64,000 nucleotides of DNA from contig NZ_JABBCQ020000004.1 of the NCBI RefSeq assembly GCF_012844455.2, positions 124,001 to 188,000 of the forward strand. Reading direction: 5' to 3'. The notes beneath the pieces are model-generated. The model searched no databases and was not told the DNA's origin. It saw nothing but the letters and a program-made list of their open reading frames with translations. Shown here one piece after another: positions 25,158 to 34,036 of this stretch. Positions within the stretch are counted from its first letter, which is position 1; each line of letters opens with the position of its first letter. The position numbers and the translations under genes are program-made. The DNA is from Comamonas suwonensis. Its GTDB lineage: Bacteria > Pseudomonadota > Gammaproteobacteria > Burkholderiales > Burkholderiaceae_C.

Positions 25158-26024
25158 ATGACCGCCACCACCGACTCGTACTGCGTTGCAGGCAACCCCG
25201 TTGCCCATAGCCGCTCCCCCTGGATTCACGCCCGTTTTGCCGAACTGACAGGCCAGCCACTGAGCTATGAGCGCACATGGGTCCCGCTCGACGGCTTTGC
25301 GACCTTTGTGCAGGACTTCGCCGCCGCCGGTGGCAAGGGCTGCAACGTCACCGTGCCCTTCAAGCTGCAGGCGGCCGAGTTGGCTACCAGCGCCAGCGAG
25401 CGCGTGCGTCTGGCCGGTGCCGCCAACACCCTGGTCTTCAGCGCCAGCGGCATTCATGCGGACAATACCGATGGTCTGGGCATCGTGGCCGATATCACCC
25501 GCAACGCGGGCATCGCGATTGCCGGGTGTGATGTGCTGCTGCTGGGTGCGGGTGGCGCAGCGGCTGGCGCTTTAGGCTCATTGCTGGAGCAAAAGCCCCG
25601 CCGTATTGCCGTGGTGAACCGCACCCACGCCAGAGCCGAAGTACTGGTCGCCCAGCACGCCGCTATCGCCGCGCTACATAAAGTAGAGCTGATTGCGCTT
25701 GAAAGACAGGCGCTAGAGGCCGATTTGACGCAATGTTTCGACATCATCATCAACGCCACGGCCAGCAGTTTGTCCGGGGCTGATGTGCCCGCGCCCGCCA
25801 GCGTGCTGCACGCACGCAGTCTGGCCTACGACATGATGTATGGTCCCGCCGCCCAAAATTTCCTGGACTGGGCCAGCAGCCATGGCGCGCTAGCGCGTGA
25901 TGGCCTTGGCATGCTGGTGGAGCAAGCCGCTGAGTCCTTTGCCATGTGGCGCGGCGTGCGCCCGCCCTCGGCTCAAGTCCTGGCGGAATTACGCGAACTG
26001 CTGCAAACCGAAGCCGCGCGTTAA
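25158..26024 (+). CDS. aroE: Shikimate dehydrogenase
   Basis: A 288-residue NADPH enzyme that reduces 3-dehydroshikimate to shikimate. Visible are the substrate-binding VAGNPVAHSRSP, the catalytic Lys in GCNVTVPFK, the Asp in NTDGLGI, the nucleotide loop LLLGAGGAAAGALG and the C-terminal DGLGMLVEQAAESFAMWRG. The stretch around residues 171-190 (HKVELIALERQALEADL) is encoded by DNA that looks like dispersed repeat B, so the gene may have absorbed a repeat copy without losing function. It lies in a plus-strand series, with mtgA 15 bp downstream. Confidence 0.95.
   Translation: MTATTDSYCVAGNPVAHSRSPWIHARFAELTGQPLSYERTWVPLDGFATFVQDFAAAGGKGCNVTVPFKLQAAELATSASERVRLAGAANTLVFSASGIHADNTDGLGIVADITRNAGIAIAGCDVLLLGAGGAAAGALGSLLEQKPRRIAVVNRTHARAEVLVAQHAAIAALHKVELIALERQALEADLTQCFDIIINATASSLSGADVPAPASVLHARSLAYDMMYGPAAQNFLDWASSHGALARDGLGMLVEQAAESFAMWRGVRPPSAQVLAELRELLQTEAAR
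25671..25728 (+). repeat. Probable in-frame copy of repeat B inside aroE
   Basis: It contains AGAGCTGATTGCGCTTGAAA followed by GACAGGCGCTAGAGGCCGATTT. This matches the repeat B plan of AGCTGCTAGCGCTT and its inverted partner AAGCGCTAG seen between genes elsewhere in the window. Confidence 0.65.
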
Positions 26025-26039
26025 TACGGCCTGCTCGCC

Positions 26040-26756
26040 ATGAAAGCCTTTGCCCGTCTGCTCCTGCTGGTGCTTTGCGCAGCTTTGCTGCTGCAATTAT
26101 TTTTTGTAGCACGCATCGCAGTCATGGCTTGGCTTGACCCGGAATCCACGACCTATCAGCGCTCTGAAGCGTGGCAATTGGCCCATAGTGAAGACGGTCT
26201 GCGCTGGCGCCAGCAATGGGTGGACTACGGAAAAATCTCCAGCAATTTGACACGTGCGGTGATTGCGTCTGAGGATGCTGGCTTTATGGATCACCACGGC
26301 GTGCAGTGGGATGCCATCCAGAAAGCCTGGCAACGCAACGCAAAGGCCGAAGCCAAAGCTGAGCAAAGCGATAGCGGAAAACCGGCCAAGGTCTATGGCG
26401 GCTCCACCATCACACAGCAGCTGGCCAAGAACCTGCTGCTCTCTGGCGAGCGCAATTTTCTGCGCAAGGGGCAAGAGCTGCTCCTCGCCCAGTTGCTGGA
26501 GTTGATGTTGAGCAAGCAGCGCATTCTGGAGATTTATCTCAACAACGTGGAATGGGGCCATGGCGTATTTGGTGCCGAAGCTGCTGCCCAGCACTACTTT
26601 CGCAAAAGCGCAGCCCAGCTCAGCGCCAGCGATGCAGCCCGGCTTGCCGCCATGCTGCCTGCACCCAAGCGCTTTGAAAAAATGCCACAGTCGCGCTATC
26701 TGGCTCAGCGCACGCGCACTATTGCAAGATACATACCGATGGTGACCGCCCCTTGA
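26040..26756 (+). CDS. mtgA: Monofunctional biosynthetic peptidoglycan transglycosylase
   Basis: A 238-residue GT51 enzyme anchored by an N-terminal membrane segment ([22 protein letters not shown]). It polymerises lipid II into glycan strands without a transpeptidase domain. The catalytic Glu is in [19 protein letters not shown], and [22 protein letters not shown] is the donor-site motif. A short Lys/Ala/Glu-rich insertion ([17 protein letters not shown]) separates the two motifs and looks longer than usual. It sits 15 bp after aroE and 19 bp before ruvC. Confidence 0.94.
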   Translation: MKAFARLLLLVLCAALLLQLFFVARIAVMAWLDPESTTYQRSEAWQLAHSEDGLRWRQQWVDYGKISSNLTRAVIASEDAGFMDHHGVQWDAIQKAWQRNAKAEAKAEQSDSGKPAKVYGGSTITQQLAKNLLLSGERNFLRKGQELLLAQLLELMLSKQRILEIYLNNVEWGHGVFGAEAAAQHYFRKSAAQLSASDAARLAAMLPAPKRFEKMPQSRYLAQRTRTIARYIPMVTAP

Positions 26757-26775
26757 GAAGCGCTACAGTCAAACC

Positions 26776-27324
26776 ATGCGAATTCTAGGAATCGACCCCG
26801 GCCTGCAGACCACGGGCTTTGGCGTTATCGACATGGCAGGCCAGCGCCTGAGCTATGTGGCCAGCGGCACCATACGCACCAACAAAATGGAGCTGGGTGA
26901 TTTGCCGGGTCGCCTCAAAGTGCTGTTTGACGGTATCTCGGAAGTCGCTTCACGCTACAGCCCTGATTGCTCTGCTGTAGAAATCGTCTTCGTCAACGTC
27001 AACCCCCAGTCCACCTTGCTGCTGGGACAAGCACGCGGCGCAGCGCTGACAGCACTGGTCAACGCCAACCTTCCTGTGTCTGAGTACACCGCCTTGCAGA
27101 TGAAAAAAGCCGTGACCGGCCATGGCCGTGCGGCCAAAAATCAGATTCAGGAAATGGTCAAACGCCTGCTGCAGCTGCCCGGCCTGCCCGGCACCGATGC
27201 CGCCGATGCACTGGGGCTGGCCATTACCCATGCCCACGCCCACGCGGCCATGAGCTTGATGGCCAAATCCACCGATCTGCAGCGCAAGCAGCACGCCATG
27301 TTCAAGGGCGGAAGAGTCTATTAA
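26776..27324 (+). CDS. ruvC: Holliday junction resolvase RuvC
   Basis: A 182-residue endonuclease that nicks Holliday junctions as part of RuvABC. The acidic active site is visible: Asp in [15 protein letters not shown], Glu in [13 protein letters not shown], and the Asp pair in [17 protein letters not shown]. The length is normal. ruvAB are not in this window. The stop codon is followed immediately (0 nt) by a repeat A element, and 114 nt later by a strong terminator. Confidence 0.96.
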   Translation: MRILGIDPGLQTTGFGVIDMAGQRLSYVASGTIRTNKMELGDLPGRLKVLFDGISEVASRYSPDCSAVEIVFVNVNPQSTLLLGQARGAALTALVNANLPVSEYTALQMKKAVTGHGRAAKNQIQEMVKRLLQLPGLPGTDAADALGLAITHAHAHAAMSLMAKSTDLQRKQHAMFKGGRVY

Positions 27325-27399
27325 CCCCCTGTGCCGCTTTGCGGCTTCCCCCAGGAGACGGCGCGGTCGCCGCGAGGCGGCTTTTGCTGGGCGCCTCTG
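27325..27399 (+). repeat. Stop-anchored repeat A, copy 3 (after ruvC)
   Basis: It begins at the base after the ruvC stop. It runs CCCCCTGTGCCGC, the hairpin GCCGCTTTGCGGC, CCCCCAGGAG, then CGCCGCGAGGCGGCTTTTGC and GGGCGCCTCTG. Confidence 0.88.
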
Positions 27400-27437
27400 A
27401 TCTGGCTCATGCTCATTGCCGCTGCGCGTCCAGACGC

Positions 27438-27469
27438 AAAAAAGCCGTGGCACGCCACGGCTTTCTTTT
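27438..27469. terminator. Bidirectional terminator after ruvC
   Basis: AAAGCCGTGG / CCACGGCTTT arms with a 4-nt loop and A/T-runs on both sides. It separates ruvC from the convergent RcnB-like gene. Confidence 0.88.
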
Positions 27470-27610
27470 GGGTTCGCTCAGGTTCTTAGCGCCGTTAACA
27501 CAACCCAGTAAACCAAAGATTTACGGTTGAGACGAAGCGCGAGGCCGAAGGCAGTACAACAGGTACAACTAGGCGAAGCAACGACGTATCAAGGGCTGTG
27601 TGGGCGGCTC

Positions 27611-28048
27611 TTAATAGCCGCCCAGCACCATATTGGCGATCACGCCCGTGGCAATGCCGATCAACAAATAGTCAGCACCGTTCTGCACCCATTGATAGCC
27701 ACGCGGAGGAGCCGATAAGTGGTGGCCGCGCCAGTCGTTGACGACATAGTGGTGCGAGCGGTACTGGGGCGGCACGCGGTAGCCGCGCTGCCAGTTGTGG
27801 TCTGGGCCGGCACCACGGCGATCATCGCGGCGGTCATAGCGGTTATCAGCCCGGCGCTCGTCAAAACGGCGATCGTCACGGCGCTGGTTGTCGTGGCTGC
27901 GACCACGGTCATCATGGCGGCCGCCATGGCGCATGTCTTGCGAACCATGGCCGGGAGGCGGGCCGGGCTGGGCCTGGACGGCCAGACTCCCCAAACCCAG
28001 ACAGGCAGCGACGGAGGCGGAAAGAATGCGAGAGGTCAGACGGGACAT
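27611..28048 (-). CDS. RcnB-family periplasmic protein
   Basis: A 145-residue protein with a signal peptide (ILSASVAACLGLGSLAVQAQ). A His/Arg/Asp-rich low-complexity region (HGGRHDDRGRSHDNQRRDDRR) follows. The C-terminus is RcnB-like (RGYRVPPQYRSHHYVVNDW, LSAPPRGYQWVQNGADYLLI). RcnB in E. coli modulates nickel/cobalt homeostasis, but most family members are uncharacterised, so metal handling is only a possibility. GAAAGGAAAAACT precedes ATG 28048, which I prefer to the longer frame from 28102. It stands alone. Confidence 0.8.
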   Translation of the reverse strand: MSRLTSRILSASVAACLGLGSLAVQAQPGPPPGHGSQDMRHGGRHDDRGRSHDNQRRDDRRFDERRADNRYDRRDDRRGAGPDHNWQRGYRVPPQYRSHHYVVNDWRGHHLSAPPRGYQWVQNGADYLLIGIATGVIANMVLGGY

Positions 28049-28177
28049 AGTTTTTCCTTTCTGAAGCAAGGCACGTAACAGATTGCGAGGCCATGCATGC
28101 ATCTTCGCCCAATCACGCCCAGCGGCAAGCTGAACCTAGGTCTTTTACCGCTTTTTTGCCTGTGCTTTACAAAGCAA

Positions 28178-28218
28178 ATACAGCTGTAGCGCTTGTGTAT
28201 CAAGCTCTGACAGCTATG
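28178..28218. repeat. Repeat B, intergenic copy
   Basis: It reads ATACAGCTGTAGCGCTTGTG, then TATCAAGCTCTGACAGCTATG. The two AGCT cores are inverted. It lies between the RcnB-like gene and the small gene after lpxC. Confidence 0.6.
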
Positions 28219-28255
28219 CATTTCAAATGCATCAACATCAACATGGCGACAATGC

Positions 28256-28432
28256 CTAGATAACGCGCCCCACCAACATCACGGCAAAAAAGGCCAATCC
28301 CGCAATCACCGTCCACTTGAACAACAAAAAGCCCAGGCGCTTGTACGACTGCTTGCCAGTCCCGAGATAGAAGGCAAAGCTCAATGCCGAAGCCAGAATC
28401 AGCAGCGTGGCCAGCCAGCGAAAGATCAGCAT
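28256..28432 (-). CDS. Small two-segment membrane protein, 58 aa
   Basis: An unrecognised 58-residue protein with two hydrophobic segments (LIFRWLATLLILASALSFAF and WTVIAGLAFFAVMLVGRVI) joined by a basic loop. It starts 10 nt after the lpxC stop on the same strand with GAGG before ATG 28432, so it is probably co-transcribed with lpxC. Coding is supported by position, ribosome site and membrane pattern rather than homology. Confidence 0.65.
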   Translation of the reverse strand: MLIFRWLATLLILASALSFAFYLGTGKQSYKRLGFLLFKWTVIAGLAFFAVMLVGRVI

Positions 28433-28442
28433 GCTGCCTCGC

Positions 28443-29366
28443 TTACCAGGCCTGCGCCGGCAGCGCAAAACCTTGAGGTGCCTGGCGCTCGTTCTCGAAG
28501 GTCACAATTTCCCAGGTCTCGGGCTGAGCCAGCATGGCACGCAATAGCTTGTTGTTCAGGCCGTGACCCGAGCGAAAGGCGCTATAGGCACCGAGGATGG
28601 GTTTGCCGATCAGGTACAAGTCGCCGATGGCATCCAGAATCTTGTGCTTGGCGAACTCGTCGTCATAGCGCAAGCCATCGCTATTGAGCACCTTGTAGTC
28701 ATCCATGACGATGGCGTTATCCAGCCCACCGCCCAGCGCCAGACCGTTGTTGCGCAGCATTTCCACATCCTTGGTAAAGCCAAAGGTGCGGGCTCGCGCG
28801 ATGTCGCGGGTGTAGTTGTCGACCCCCATATCAAACTCCACACACTGCCCCGTGGAATCCACTGCCGGGTGGGCAAAGTCGATCTCAAAGCGCAGCTTGA
28901 AGCCGTGATAGGGGTCAAAACGTGCCCACTTCAGGCTCTGGCCCTCGCCTTCTCGCACTTCAACCGGGCTCTTGATGCGGATAAAGCGCTTGGGCGCTTT
29001 TTGCAGCTCAATGCCTGCGCTTTGCAGCAAAAACACGAAGGACGAAGACGAGCCATCCAGAATCGGCACTTCTTCAGCCGTAGTGTCCACATAGATGTTG
29101 TCGATGCCCAGACCGGCGATGGCCGACATCAGGTGCTCCACCGTATGCACCTTGGCACCACCGGTGCCGATGGTAGACGCCATGCGCGTATCGGTCACGG
29201 CCTCGGCAGAAATAGGAATATCCACAGGCTCAGGCAAATCCACGCGACGAAATACGATGCCGGTATCAGGCTGGGCAGGGCGCAGTGTCAACTCGACACG
29301 CTGGCCGCTGTGCAGGCCCACGCCTACGGCACGGGAAATAGTCTTGATGGTGCGTTGCTGAAGCAT
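28443..29366 (-). CDS. lpxC: UDP-3-O-acyl-N-acetylglucosamine deacetylase
   Basis: A 307-residue zinc enzyme that performs the committed step of lipid A synthesis. The zinc ligands are in [17 protein letters not shown] and in the [14 protein letters not shown] block, with a further catalytic His in FRSGHGLNN. It is the last member of the dcw-linked series, 253 bp after ftsZ. A repeat A element and a long-loop hairpin (29384-29421) lie in that gap and may affect its expression. The C-terminus shows no unusual extension. Confidence 0.97.
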   Translation of the reverse strand: MLQQRTIKTISRAVGVGLHSGQRVELTLRPAQPDTGIVFRRVDLPEPVDIPISAEAVTDTRMASTIGTGGAKVHTVEHLMSAIAGLGIDNIYVDTTAEEVPILDGSSSSFVFLLQSAGIELQKAPKRFIRIKSPVEVREGEGQSLKWARFDPYHGFKLRFEIDFAHPAVDSTGQCVEFDMGVDNYTRDIARARTFGFTKDVEMLRNNGLALGGGLDNAIVMDDYKVLNSDGLRYDDEFAKHKILDAIGDLYLIGKPILGAYSAFRSGHGLNNKLLRAMLAQPETWEIVTFENERQAPQGFALPAQAW

Positions 29367-29383
29367 GTCGTTATTTTAAATGC

Positions 29384-29421
29384 GACAACCCCGAGAAGGC
29401 ATATACCAACTCAGGGTTGTC
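29384..29421 (-). other. Hairpin in the lpxC 5' region
   Basis: Arms GACAACCC (29384-29391) and GGGTTGTC (29414-29421) enclose a 22-nt loop, about 18 nt upstream of the lpxC start. On the minus strand the tail is GCATTTAAAATAA, too weak for a confident terminator. It may be the end of the ftsZ transcript or a leader structure of lpxC. Confidence 0.45.
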
Positions 29422-29522
29422 TTAATCGCTGCGATACAGCGAACTGATGGGCCTCAACTCTTAACGAACCAAAGCTGCTAACGGCTGACGCAAACCGCTT
29501 GAATAGGCACGCCCCATCAAAG

Positions 29523-29611
29523 AGACAGCAAGCAAGGGACGCCCCGCAGCGATGCTGTCGTCCCCCTCCCGCAAGGCGAGAGAGGGGGAAAGCGCAAAGC
29601 GCCTCAGGGGG
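29523..29611 (-). repeat. Stop-anchored repeat A, copy 4 (after ftsZ)
   Basis: On the minus strand it begins 8 nt after the ftsZ stop with CCCCCTGAGGCGCTTTGCGC. It then has CCCCCTCTC / GAGGGGG arms and a more diverged CTGCGGGGCG module. It lies between ftsZ and lpxC. Confidence 0.85.
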
Positions 29612-29619
29612 TGTTTCCC

Positions 29620-30813
29620 TCAATCAGCCTGCTTGCGCAGGAATGCGGGGATTTCCACATCATCCATGCCACCAGACGCCAGTGCGCTCACACGCTCCGA
29701 AGCCTGGGTGCGGTTGGTGCGCCAGACGCTGGGCACATTGGTATTGGCCGTGCCGTAATCCAGACCGCCAATGGGAGGCAGACCCACTGCGACGTTGTCA
29801 GTACCAGTGCGCAAACCGCCCTGCACCACCTGAATGTTCTGGCGGCGCACGTTGGGGCGCGACAGGCCGGTAGCGACCACGGTCACGCGGATTTCATCAC
29901 CCAGCGAGTCGTCGTAGGCAGCGCCGTAGATCACGTGTGCATCAGGCGAAGCGTAGGCATTGATGGTGGACATGGCCAGACGCGACTCGGACAGCTTCAG
30001 GCTGCCCTTCGCCGCAGTCACCAGCACCAGCACACCCTTGGCACCAGACAGATCAATGCCTTCGAGCAATGGGCAAGCCACCGCTTGCTCGGCAGCGATG
30101 CGGGCACGGTCAGGGCCTGCGGCCTTGGCCGTGCCCATCATGGCCTTGCCTGGCTCGCCCATCACGGTGCGCACGTCTTCAAAGTCGACGTTCACATGGC
30201 CGTACTCGTTGATGATTTCGGCAATACCGCCCACGGCGTTCTTCAGAACATCGTTGGCATGGGCAAACGCCTCATCCTGGGAGATATCGTCACCCAGCAC
30301 ATCGAGCAGCTTTTCATTGAGCACCACGATCAGCGAGTCCACATTCGCTTCCAGCTCGGCCAGGCCGTTGTCAGCGTTTTGCATGCGGCGGCCACCTTCC
30401 CAGTCGAAAGGCTTGGTCACCACACCCACCGTCAGAATGCCCATTTCCTTGGCCACTCGTGCGATCACAGGCGATGCACCGGTACCAGTACCACCACCCA
30501 TGCCCGCCGTAATGAAGAGCATGTGAGCGCCTTCAATCGCAGCGCGAATATCGTCCACCGCCAGCTCCGCAGACTCACGCCCCTTTTCAGGCTTGCTGCC
30601 TGCGCCCAGGCCGCTGCCCCCCAGATGGATGGTGCGGTGGGCGCGGCTGCGCAGCAGAGCTTGAGCATCGGTATTGGCCGTGATGAATTCAACGCCTTGC
30701 ACGCTGCGTTCAATCATGTGGTCAACGGCATTACCGCCGCCGCCGCCGACGCCGATCACCTTGATCTGCGTGCCTTGGTTGAATTCTTCAGTTTCAATCA
30801 TGTCGATAGGCAT
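29620..30813 (-). CDS. ftsZ: Cell division protein FtsZ
   Basis: A 397-residue tubulin-like GTPase that forms the Z ring. The GTP-binding GMGGGTGTGASPVIA, the T7-type synergy region near NNEAF-like QDEAFAHANDVL, and a flexible linker are present. The C-terminal peptide DVEIPAFLRKQAD is the docking site for FtsA and other partners. The start MPIDMIETEEFNQG fits betaproteobacterial FtsZ. It lies 146 bp after ftsA. The gap holds a small hairpin, and its own promoter is likely. Confidence 0.98.
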   Translation of the reverse strand: MPIDMIETEEFNQGTQIKVIGVGGGGGNAVDHMIERSVQGVEFITANTDAQALLRSRAHRTIHLGGSGLGAGSKPEKGRESAELAVDDIRAAIEGAHMLFITAGMGGGTGTGASPVIARVAKEMGILTVGVVTKPFDWEGGRRMQNADNGLAELEANVDSLIVVLNEKLLDVLGDDISQDEAFAHANDVLKNAVGGIAEIINEYGHVNVDFEDVRTVMGEPGKAMMGTAKAAGPDRARIAAEQAVACPLLEGIDLSGAKGVLVLVTAAKGSLKLSESRLAMSTINAYASPDAHVIYGAAYDDSLGDEIRVTVVATGLSRPNVRRQNIQVVQGGLRTGTDNVAVGLPPIGGLDYGTANTNVPSVWRTNRTQASERVSALASGGMDDVEIPAFLRKQAD

Positions 30814-30895
30814 GGTGATGCTCCTGTTCTCTAGTGGTGGTTTGTCGCTGCAGTGGAAAAGAAATCGTCGAAACGTGAGGCGTTTGCTGTCGTCG

Positions 30896-30925
30896 CCTTC
30901 GATACCGAAAAAAGTCCATCGAAGG
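30896..30925. other. Hairpin between ftsA and ftsZ
   Basis: Arms CCTTCGAT and ATCGAAGG (8 bp, perfect) enclose a 14-nt loop holding an A-run. It is not followed by a T-run in either direction, so it is not a standard terminator. It could be an mRNA processing site or operator ahead of ftsZ. Confidence 0.45.
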
Positions 30926-30959
30926 GGGGCCGGTAATGAACATGCGATGAGGGTTCATG

Positions 30960-32189
30960 TCAGAAGTTCCCCACGATAAAGTCTTTGAACCGGCCAAAAG
31001 CGGTCTTCATGGAACCGCTTTTCTGGGCCACCTTGTAGCCGCGCATGCGTGCCAGGCGTGCTTCATCAAGCAAGCCCATCACGGTGGCAGCACGGGGCTG
31101 GGCAACCATGTCGGCCAGCGCACCCGAATATTTAGGAAGACCACGGCGCACGGGCTTGAGGAAGATGTCCTCGCCCAGCTCGATCATTCCGGGCATGACG
31201 GCACTGCCGCCGGTAAGCACGATGCCCGAAGACAGAACTTCTTCGTACCCAGACTCGCGGATGACTTGCTGCACCAACGAGAAAATTTCTTCGACACGCG
31301 GCTCAATCACACCCGCCAGCGCCTGCTTGCTGATCATGCGGGGGCTGCGGTCACCAAGGCCCGGCACTTCGACTTGCGCGTCGGGGTCGGCCAGCAACTG
31401 CTTGGCGTAGCCGCTTTCAACCTTGATATCTTCCGCATCCTTGGTGGGCGTGCGCAGCGCCATGGCGATGTCGCTGGTGATCAGGTCACCGGCAATCGGA
31501 ATCACGGCTGTGTGACGAATAGCGCCACCCGTGAAGATAGCCACATCGGTCGCACCCGCACCGATATCGACCACCGCCACGCCCAGCTCGCGCTCGTCGT
31601 CGGTCAGCACGGCTTGCGCGGATGCCAGTGGGTTGAGCAGCAACTGCTCCACTTCCAGGCCGCAGCGACGCACGCACTTGATGATGTTCTCGGCAGCACT
31701 TTGCGCACCGGTCACGATGTGAATCTTGGCTTCGAGGCGAATGCCGCTCATGCCGATGGGCTCGCGCACTTCGTGACCGTCAATGACGAACTCCTGCGCT
31801 TCCACCAACAGCAGTCGCTGATCGGACGAAATATTGATGGCCTTGGCGGTTTCCATCACGCGGGCCATGTCGGTGGACGAGACTTCCTTGTCCTTGATGG
31901 CCACCATGCCGCTGGAATTGAGGCCACGGATATGACTGCCCGTGATGCCGGTACAGACCCGCTGAATTTTGCAGTCGGCCATCAACTCGGCCTCTTTCAG
32001 GGCCTGCTGAATGCTCTGCACGGTAGCGTCGATATTGACAACCACGCCGCGCTTGAGGCCGTTGCTGGGCGCTACACCCAGACCCGCCAGCTTGAGCTCT
32101 CCATTGGACAGAACCTCAGCCACCACAGCCATGACTTTGGCTGTGCCGATATCCAGCCCAACGATCACATCCTTGTATTCTCTTGCCAT
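30960..32189 (-). CDS. ftsA: Cell division protein FtsA
   Basis: A 409-residue actin-like ATPase that tethers FtsZ to the membrane. The phosphate-binding loop VGLDIGTAKVMAVV lies at the N-terminus, VVDIGAGATDVAIF is the second one, and GIVLTGGSAVMPGM is the adenosine motif. The C-terminal amphipathic membrane helix is seen as GRFKDFIVGNF. It follows ftsQ after 72 bp. Confidence 0.97.
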   Translation of the reverse strand: MAREYKDVIVGLDIGTAKVMAVVAEVLSNGELKLAGLGVAPSNGLKRGVVVNIDATVQSIQQALKEAELMADCKIQRVCTGITGSHIRGLNSSGMVAIKDKEVSSTDMARVMETAKAINISSDQRLLLVEAQEFVIDGHEVREPIGMSGIRLEAKIHIVTGAQSAAENIIKCVRRCGLEVEQLLLNPLASAQAVLTDDERELGVAVVDIGAGATDVAIFTGGAIRHTAVIPIAGDLITSDIAMALRTPTKDAEDIKVESGYAKQLLADPDAQVEVPGLGDRSPRMISKQALAGVIEPRVEEIFSLVQQVIRESGYEEVLSSGIVLTGGSAVMPGMIELGEDIFLKPVRRGLPKYSGALADMVAQPRAATVMGLLDEARLARMRGYKVAQKSGSMKTAFGRFKDFIVGNF

Positions 32190-32261
32190 ATCAGCATCCG
32201 CCCTCGGTAAGTTCCGTCTTGTCTTTATGTGCGCCTTGCATACCTGCGTTCCTGCTCCGGT

Positions 32262-33068
32262 TCATCGTCTGGGCCTGGCAGATGCCGGCGCGGAGGATCC
32301 AGTTGTTACGCCCTTGAGTCGCAAGGCATAGCCGTCTTCGTAGCGCAAATCAGCGGATGCAAGATCCGCAGCCGAGCGCTGGTATTGAGAAGTAATCTGA
32401 GGCAATGTGCGCACCAGGCGCTGCACGCGTTGCAGCACGTCTTCCGTCGTGCCGCCACCCAGTTCAATCTGAGCATCGTTGTCCAGCACAGCATCCCAGC
32501 TGCCACGGGCATTCAGCGTCAGACTGTCCAGCCCCACATGCAGTGGCTTCAGTGCTGGAGCCAGCGAGTGGTACATCTGCAGCACGCGCGGGGCCGAACC
32601 CTCAGGCCCTTGCAGCCGCGGCAGACCTTCGCGGTCGAGCTCACCCAGGTTAGCTTCAAACACTTCACCGGCCTTGTTCACCAGACCGGTGCTGGTCTCC
32701 GGACCCCAGAAGGCCTCCGCCACATGCTCCTTCAAAGACACGCGCAGGCCATTCGGGTATTCGCGGCGCACCTGCGCCTCCCGAACCCAGGGCACTTGCT
32801 CAAAGGCATGCTGAGCCGCCTTCAGGTCCACGGTAAAGAAGTTGCCTTTGAGCACGGGCGCCACATTGGCGCGCAGCGTCACGGCGTTGTTGTGCACCAA
32901 CTCACCTTCCACCACGATGCGGCCAATATTGAAGGCCGGAGTTCGCATCAACCACCACCCCACAGTCATCACGCACGCGGCCAAGCACCCCATGAACATG
33001 ACCGTGGCGGTGATGTTCATGAGCTTGACGTCGAACGGGACGACAGATGTGGGCTGGCTGCGGTTCAT
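32262..33068 (-). CDS. ftsQ: Cell division protein FtsQ
   Basis: A 268-residue bitopic membrane protein that links early and late divisome parts. The N-terminal cytoplasmic stretch is followed by one membrane segment ([23 protein letters not shown]). A POTRA domain starts at [16 protein letters not shown], and a beta domain follows. ATG 33068 overlaps the ddl stop by 4 nt (ATGA); the longer frame would lie inside ddl. The C-terminus is short and basic. Confidence 0.95.
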   Translation of the reverse strand: MNRSQPTSVVPFDVKLMNITATVMFMGCLAACVMTVGWWLMRTPAFNIGRIVVEGELVHNNAVTLRANVAPVLKGNFFTVDLKAAQHAFEQVPWVREAQVRREYPNGLRVSLKEHVAEAFWGPETSTGLVNKAGEVFEANLGELDREGLPRLQGPEGSAPRVLQMYHSLAPALKPLHVGLDSLTLNARGSWDAVLDNDAQIELGGGTTEDVLQRVQRLVRTLPQITSQYQRSAADLASADLRYEDGYALRLKGVTTGSSAPASARPRR

Positions 33069-34036
33069 GGCTTCTCCGCGTCTCCATCCAGTGCGCTCAT
33101 GGCCAGAATGCCCAAGCACAGGTTTTCATAACTCACACCGGAGGCTCTCGCAGCCATGGGAACGAGAGAATGCCCTGTCATGCCCGGCGACGTATTGATT
33201 TCCAGCAAGAAAGGCTTGCGATCGCTGGCGCGAATCATGATGTCGGCACGTGCCCAGCCCCGGCAGCCCAGCGTGCGGAAGGCTTTTTCCACAATGCGCT
33301 GGATCTCGGTCTCTTCATCTGCCGGCAGACCGCTGGGGCAGTGGTACTGCGTGGTGTCGGTGAAGTACTTGTTCTGATAGTCGTAGTTGCCTTCGGGCGC
33401 CACGATGCGAATCACGGGCAGCGCGCCCGCCTTGGCACCGGTGCCCAGCACGGGGCAGGTCGTTTCATCACCGGTGATGAATTCCTCGCACAGCACTTCT
33501 GCGTCGTACTGTGCGGCCAGCGCATAGGCCTTGGCACATTCCTCGGCATTCATCACCTTGGTCAGACCGATGCTGGAGCCATCACGTGCGGGCTTGACGA
33601 TCATGGGCGCACCCAGCGCTTCAAACGCCGCGCGGGTTTCATCGGCCGAAGCCACCATGCGCCAGTCCGGTGTGGGCAGGCCTTCAAAGCGCCAGATGCG
33701 CTTGGTCATGACCTTGTCCATGGCAATGCTCGAGGCCATCACGCCCGAACCGGTGTAAGGAATGCCCAGCAACTCCAGCGCGCCCTGCACCGTGCCGTCT
33801 TCACCGAAGCGGCCGTGCAGCGCGATAAAGCAGCGGTCGAAGCCTTGGACCTTGAGCTGGTCCAGGCCCTGCTCTGCCGGGTCAAACTGGTGGGCATCCA
33901 CACCCTTGGACTGCAGCGCGGCCAGCACGCCCGACCCCGACATCAGCGAGACTTCACGCTCGGACGAGCGGCCACCCATCAGCACGGCAACCTTGCCCAG
34001 TGCCTTCACATCAATATTTGTGCCAAATGTGCTCAT
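33065..34036 (-). CDS. ddl: D-alanine--D-alanine ligase
   Basis: A 323-residue ATP-grasp ligase that makes the D-Ala-D-Ala terminus of the stem peptide. Typical segments are [53 protein letters not shown] (start and end parts of a conserved block), [17 protein letters not shown] and the metal-binding [17 protein letters not shown]. It is DdlB-like by position. It overlaps murC and ftsQ by 4 nt each. Confidence 0.97.
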   Translation of the reverse strand: MSTFGTNIDVKALGKVAVLMGGRSSEREVSLMSGSGVLAALQSKGVDAHQFDPAEQGLDQLKVQGFDRCFIALHGRFGEDGTVQGALELLGIPYTGSGVMASSIAMDKVMTKRIWRFEGLPTPDWRMVASADETRAAFEALGAPMIVKPARDGSSIGLTKVMNAEECAKAYALAAQYDAEVLCEEFITGDETTCPVLGTGAKAGALPVIRIVAPEGNYDYQNKYFTDTTQYHCPSGLPADEETEIQRIVEKAFRTLGCRGWARADIMIRASDRKPFLLEINTSPGMTGHSLVPMAARASGVSYENLCLGILAMSALDGDAEKP

